Shown in pieces: positions 59,564 through 64,000 of a stretch of 64,000 bases of DNA. The first letter of the stretch is position 1. Each line of letters starts with the position of its first letter. The DNA is taken from NCBI GenBank assembly GCA_015680905.1, contig CM027382.1, positions 12,435,501 to 12,499,500 of the forward strand, written 5' to 3'. The notes under the pieces are model-generated. The model saw nothing but the letters and a program-made list of their open reading frames with translations. It was not told the origin of the DNA and did no database searches. The DNA is from Coptis chinensis (taxonomy: Eukaryota; Streptophyta; Magnoliopsida; Ranunculales; Ranunculaceae). The translations under genes and the position numbers were made by a program.

Positions 59564-60441
59564 GAGTGCATTGATTAACTGACCTTTGAAATTTATCAGA
59601 TTACAAAGAGATTAATAAAGGTTTAAACGAAAAAAAATATAATCACCATTATATATGTTAATGTATGTTGATTGCCATTTTTATGTATTGACTAAAGTTA
59701 GTTAAATCTCAATCTCAAAATGTTTAATAAAGGTATAACCCGTAATCACAAGTACTGAGAATATATATAATCAACCTCAATGAACGTGTCAGAGCACTGA
59801 ACAGATCAAATGTGTACAAATGCTCACAAGACATCCCTTAATCTAGCTTTTAACCCATCCAAATGACTTCAAAGACAACATGATCAAGCAACTAGTCTCA
59901 TCAGAACTTCCATCTCTGTTAAGCATCACGGATGACTGTTCATCTCTCTCTGGTGGTAGGCGGACCCATCAGTGTCAGCAATTCCAAATCTATGTAGTAA
60001 GCATTTCCACACTTTCACATTTTCTGTTAAGACTGTATCATATATTTTCCTTTTATAACTACATGGGATTCGACAGATTGCATAAAAAATATAGCGGTTC
60101 CAAACCAAATTCATATTCTCAGGATATACAAGAATAGCCGCACCATTTTTGAAAGATACCTAAAATGACACAAGTTTTTAGACGTTACAAAACTGTCTAA
60201 AACATCTTTATATTGCCTTACAATGCTTGCATACCTTATGTTATAAATTAACTCTTCTTCTGTTTCGATCAATTTGACTATTGTGTTCACATATAATCTA
60301 GGTTCCTTTTCTCTCTTCTGACTGAACGCTTCTCTGCTCCCACTAGGCCTACACCACGATACTTATTCAAAACAGTGTGAACCTGAACCTTTTCCTTTGT
60401 CTTCTTCAATTATATACTAACAACTTTATTTCATTCTACTT

Positions 60442-61035
60442 TTGGTTCTTAATATGCATAATATTTATCTTGTGTTGTTGCCATTGGTAGTATTTTTCAA
60501 TTCTCCAGCCCGACTAACAAATTTGACTAATATGCAGGTCATGGAATCAGTTTTATCAGTCTACACCATTTCTTTCAAAACCTTACTCCACCACATGCTC
60601 ATGCACTTCATGCGCAACGGTTCATACGGATACACCCTACAAGATAATCAATATGAGGCATGGGTAGAACTTGAAATCTCCAGACTAAGAAGCTATTCTT
60701 AGGAATACATTCACAAGACAAAAAAGCGTCAGAACAAGAAGCTGCAAAGATAGCAATTACTTTTTTACAAGAAGACTACGGATGCGAAATAGAAGACTTC
60801 AACTATAATGACAAAAAAAAAGTATTGTGTGCGCTACCGACGCATAGAATTTGCCTTTGACAAACTACTTGAAGAACATGAAGCTATGCGAGGCAAGTTA
60901 TCGCTGACTCATTGAAAAAATAAAGTTCTGAAAGAGCATCTTACAACTGAAAAGATTGATAATGCTGAAAGTGATGAGGAATATGATAGTCAATATGACC
61001 CATCGGAAGATGAGGATGTCAACTGCAGTTCTTGA
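60442..61035 (+). pseudogene. Frameshifted gene piece with a probable double-stranded-RNA-binding domain
   Basis: The first frame (60538-60699) reads SFKTLLHHMLMHFMRNGS, followed by a hydrophobic strand region (YEAWVELEIS). One base out of frame, at about 60680-60840, it continues LFLGIHSQDKKASEQEAAKI and AITFLQEDYGCEIEDFNY. The pattern, an N-terminal helix of the form KTLL..., strands, then SQDKKASEQEAA with the basic KK and the AA...A helix, matches the dsRBD fold. A third frame adds FAFDKLLEEHEAMRGKL and an acidic end (DEEYDSQYDPSEDEDV). At least two frameshifts break it. Such domains bind RNA duplexes in plant small-RNA factors. Assignment is by motif only. Confidence 0.5.
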
Positions 61036-62092
61036 CATTTTTTAACCTCTTTGGAGAACTAAGTAGTATAATTTATCCATTTGTTGTAATTTCAATTACA
61101 AATTTTTAATAAAGATGAAGACAATTGGCAATATCACGAAAAAAGGTAACACATTATGAATTATGATTTGCTTCAGTATTAAAAACTTAGGAAAATTTGA
61201 AATGCGGAATATAAATCAGTTTGGCGCAACAAATAAATGTTGTACTCTTATAGGAGTTTCTCTTTATAGTTTTATTCATGTAACTACAACATCAGGAATC
61301 CAGGATTATGTATGTCCAGGCGACAGGCTGGCAGTGAACAATTTGTGAACTTGTGCATCTACGACAACAATACTGGCCTGTAAGGTATAAGTTTCCATGT
61401 ATACTAACAAAGTAAGCCCAGACGTTAAAGTAGCTTATTGGTGCTAACTAAGGCCAAATCCTCCTGGAATAACGTGGATTAGAAATTTAGATTCATAAGT
61501 GAAAATGTCAAGGCAAATCACTTAACAGTAGCAAAGTCTAAGGCATTTAAATTAATAATACAGTTACATATACTCCCAAGACTCGCCATCAGTTTAAGAA
61601 ACAAATAAGTACGTTGGGCATTTAGGACTGTTATGAAGAAAAAACAAATTCTTAGGACTATTACGAAGAAAACCGTTACAAACCCATACTTTTCTCTTAA
61701 TACTCCCAACTCAAATTCGCATACCACTTTTGAACTTCACCTTGCGTTACAATTATGACTACGGGCATTTGACTTTGGACTTTTGAACTACGCCCAATTA
61801 AAAGAAACATTTTCCAACTAAAACAACGATTATAAAGGATTCTTTGGAGTTTGGAGTAACGCTAGAATACCGAACACCAACCTTCTCTTATGAAAATACT
61901 ACGGATCTCTTTGTACTTCTGTAAATAGTTAGCAGAGCTAATTACAACATTGGGGTAGTTTAATTGGGGCTTAGAACAAATTGGTCTGTGATATTGGGAT
62001 TGTAAAAGATTGAATAGGTTGTTGCAAGGCAGAAAACAACATCAGCTTACAACACATGATAGTTTACTTAAACGACTTTTTCCATATACATT
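61036..62092. other. Gene-free stretch before the right repeat copy
   Basis: A/T-rich DNA with no recognised gene. Similarity to the left repeat begins at 62093. If the repeat is longer than seen, the counterpart of this stretch would lie left of position 1. Confidence 0.5.
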
Positions 62093-64000
62093 TTTTAGAA
62101 TATGGGTTTTAGAAATTAAATGTAGTCAAGTTTTTCCCATAGATATAGTTCTTTTATAACCACCAGAATTTCAAACTTTGCTAAATAAGGGGTTCAGTCT
62201 TTAACTTTTTCCACAGTAAGAACATTGGGCAGTATCCAAATCAAAGGCTCAAGCATTAACTATGGGAACCTATGAAAGATTAGATGACCTTTGGTGTTTT
62301 ATACATGTCAATATGTGACACAAAGGGGGAGTTGAATTTTTGGGCTTGGCCTTGCTTGGCAACCTTTAAGCTTAAGGGAAACACTTGCACAACTTTCATT
62401 ATAGGCAATCAAATAATTTGGATGACTTATTATTATTAATTTTTATCTTCATATATACACATTTCAAATGTGAATCGTACTACATTTTGCGTGTTAACTA
62501 ATTCCATCTTGAGAAGTTTGTAATGCAAATTTTTAGATCTAAATTGTCAGTTTAGGTATTGCTATAGTGGGTTGCTCCGACCCACTCGAGCGGTTTTGTA
62601 GCTTCAAAATTTATGCATGCTACACTTTAGCCCATGATATATAGTTGTTTTAGCTATATGGAGAATAAACTTTAATTTTGTTTTTATATTTATTTTTCTC
62701 CATGAAATGTATTATGATATCATATGAAATTAGGTATGATAACATTTGCATGCATTAAGCTAATTTTAGTGTGTTATTCTTTAACAGGTATGATCAATTG
62801 GTTGCATTACAGGAAACAGTAGTTGTATAATATGGAGGTCAAATTAATTATCTCCTGCTATGTGCCCAAGACATATTGCTTTTTGGATAGTTCTTCGTGA
62901 AATGTAGTTAGATTGCATTGGCACATTATCTGCACCAAGGACGTTTATAATAGATGAAGCAGTACGTTGCAAACATGGTCTTATTGCTACGTTCGTAGGA
63001 TGCTTAGTGACAGTTGAGGTCAATGGATAAGTTTGGAGGACGTTAAGTAACAGTTGAGGTCTATGTCCCTATTACATGAATGTGTTATGGCCGCTACCTA
63101 GATTGGAGACTTTTAATTGTTACTGCACGATTATCTGCCATGCACACATTTTACTTTAATTATCTACTTTATGACAAAGACACTTTTTTAGTGAGTGTGA
63201 GGAAATGATATTAATAATTTTGCAAACCACAACTTCTCATGGGGAATGCATTCTTTGTCATCCCATACCCCAAGTATATATGTTATTATTGTTTTTCATT
63301 CTTTGTTTGTGTTTTTGTTTTTTCGTTACTTTTTTGTCAGATCTTGATTCTAAACCAGGTCATGGACATCTATACAAAAAGGTTATTTAAGTTTGGGAAA
63401 TACATTAGTGCATTGTTAGTTAAATTCATTATCAATCCAAAAAACAAACAAAATAGTGCATTGTTGATAGGAGACAATACGTGTAGCTCCAATTCAAAAA
63501 AAAAAAAAAACCCTACAAATTCCGACATATGCCACACATATCTGTGGATAGGAGACAGTACGTGTACCATGATTAATACCTACAAATTTCCATATAATAA
63601 ACACCTCATAACCAACCGTGGCGTAGCCACGGGTAATACCTAGTGACTAAATAACTTTGAGGGTAGATGATGCAAATGGAGACGTACGCGCTAGAATCAA
63701 AGTGAAAATGGTTATAATAAATGATTTCAATTGTAGTTGTATGTCATGATGAATTTGATAAGAATATGTACGCTAATGCATTTTATTGATCTCGTACCAT
63801 TTATAAATATTTCGTTTTCATTTTTAGATTCATTCCAGTTTCATTAAGTTTAACATTCTCGAGCTAGTTACCAAACAAAAAAAAAAACACTCAGCTCTCC
63901 ATTTGCTAATATATGAAGCTGAGTACGATGAGACGACCACAATGGAGTCATATGAAGCTGCTGAGGTTATTTATTTATTTGTTACTAGTGAAAGCAGTGG
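62093..64000. repeat. Right copy of the long direct repeat
   Basis: This copy aligns with 1-1917 throughout in the same orientation. The offset drifts from 62092 at the start to 62083 at the window end because of small indels. Substitutions are few, for example CAATTGGTTGC for CAATTTGTTGC near 62795. The match is still running at the window edge. It carries an intact Helitron 3' hairpin and CTAG, and the similarity continues for at least 350 bases past that end. Confidence 0.93.
63616..63643 (+). mobile_element. Helitron 3' terminus with perfect hairpin
   Basis: CCGTGGC-GTA-GCCACGG (63616-63632) forms a perfect 7-bp stem with a three-base loop. Seven bases later comes CTAG (63640-63643), followed by T. 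A stem-loop a few bases before a CTRR end next to T is the accepted structural signature of a Helitron 3' end. The nearest helicase remains lie about 6 kb upstream on the same strand, but a link between them is not shown, and a small non-autonomous element is equally possible. Confidence 0.72.

Overview
This window is nuclear DNA from a flowering plant, most likely a eudicot. The genes have short GT-AG introns, and it carries a plant-specific CDKB2 kinase, an NRT1/PTR (NPF) transporter and a FAR1/FRS-type gene, set among CACTA, LINE, Helitron and hAT elements. The sequence alone does not settle the species. No rRNA, tRNA, CRISPR or prokaryotic feature was seen.

Layout. (a) 1-1917 is a repeat that recurs almost unchanged at 62093-64000 in the same orientation. 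(b) 3.4-22.4 kb is a decayed autonomous CACTA (En/Spm) element on the + strand. It has a subterminal TATCTC-rich array, a TNPD-like transposase (transposase-associated, Transposase_21, DUF4218 and DUF4216 blocks), and a second gene with Transposase_24, a triplicated DUF8039 module and a Ulp1/C48 protease. It is interrupted by an NPF4-like pseudogene (5.4-6.8 kb), a 5'-truncated LINE with a 15-bp target duplication (7.77-9.96 kb) and a second, internally deleted LINE (about 15.2-17.5 kb). (c) 22.4-33.8 kb is mostly unrecognised, with CACTA and oxidoreductase gene fragments and one Helitron-like end. (d) 33.9-46.3 kb is the gene island: a FAR1/FRS-type gene on the - strand carrying several one-base indels, two non-autonomous hAT-like elements, an intact six-exon CDKB2 gene and an open two-exon NPF gene. 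(e) 46.96-51.8 kb is a minus-strand fragment of the chloroplast stromal processing peptidase gene that keeps its introns but lacks both ends. (f) 52.65-57.66 kb is a degenerate Helitron Rep-helicase gene with its own tandem repeats. (g) 59.3-61.0 kb holds a decayed gene with a probable double-stranded-RNA-binding domain. (h) 62.1 kb onward is the second copy of the terminal repeat, which carries a well-formed Helitron 3' hairpin and CTAG end.

Functionally, the two genes that look intact are CDKB2 (G2/M cell-cycle kinase, with two AACGG mitotic promoter cores just upstream) and the NPF transporter. Everything else is mobile DNA, captured host-gene fragments, or genes damaged by frameshifts. 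The most unusual features are the 62-kb-spaced direct repeat with a Helitron end inside it, the recent DUF8039 exon duplication inside the CACTA element, the clustered one-base insertions in the FRS gene, the stromal peptidase fragment beside the Helitron helicase, and the dsRBD-like pseudogene. Boundaries of decayed elements are approximate because no search or alignment tool was available.
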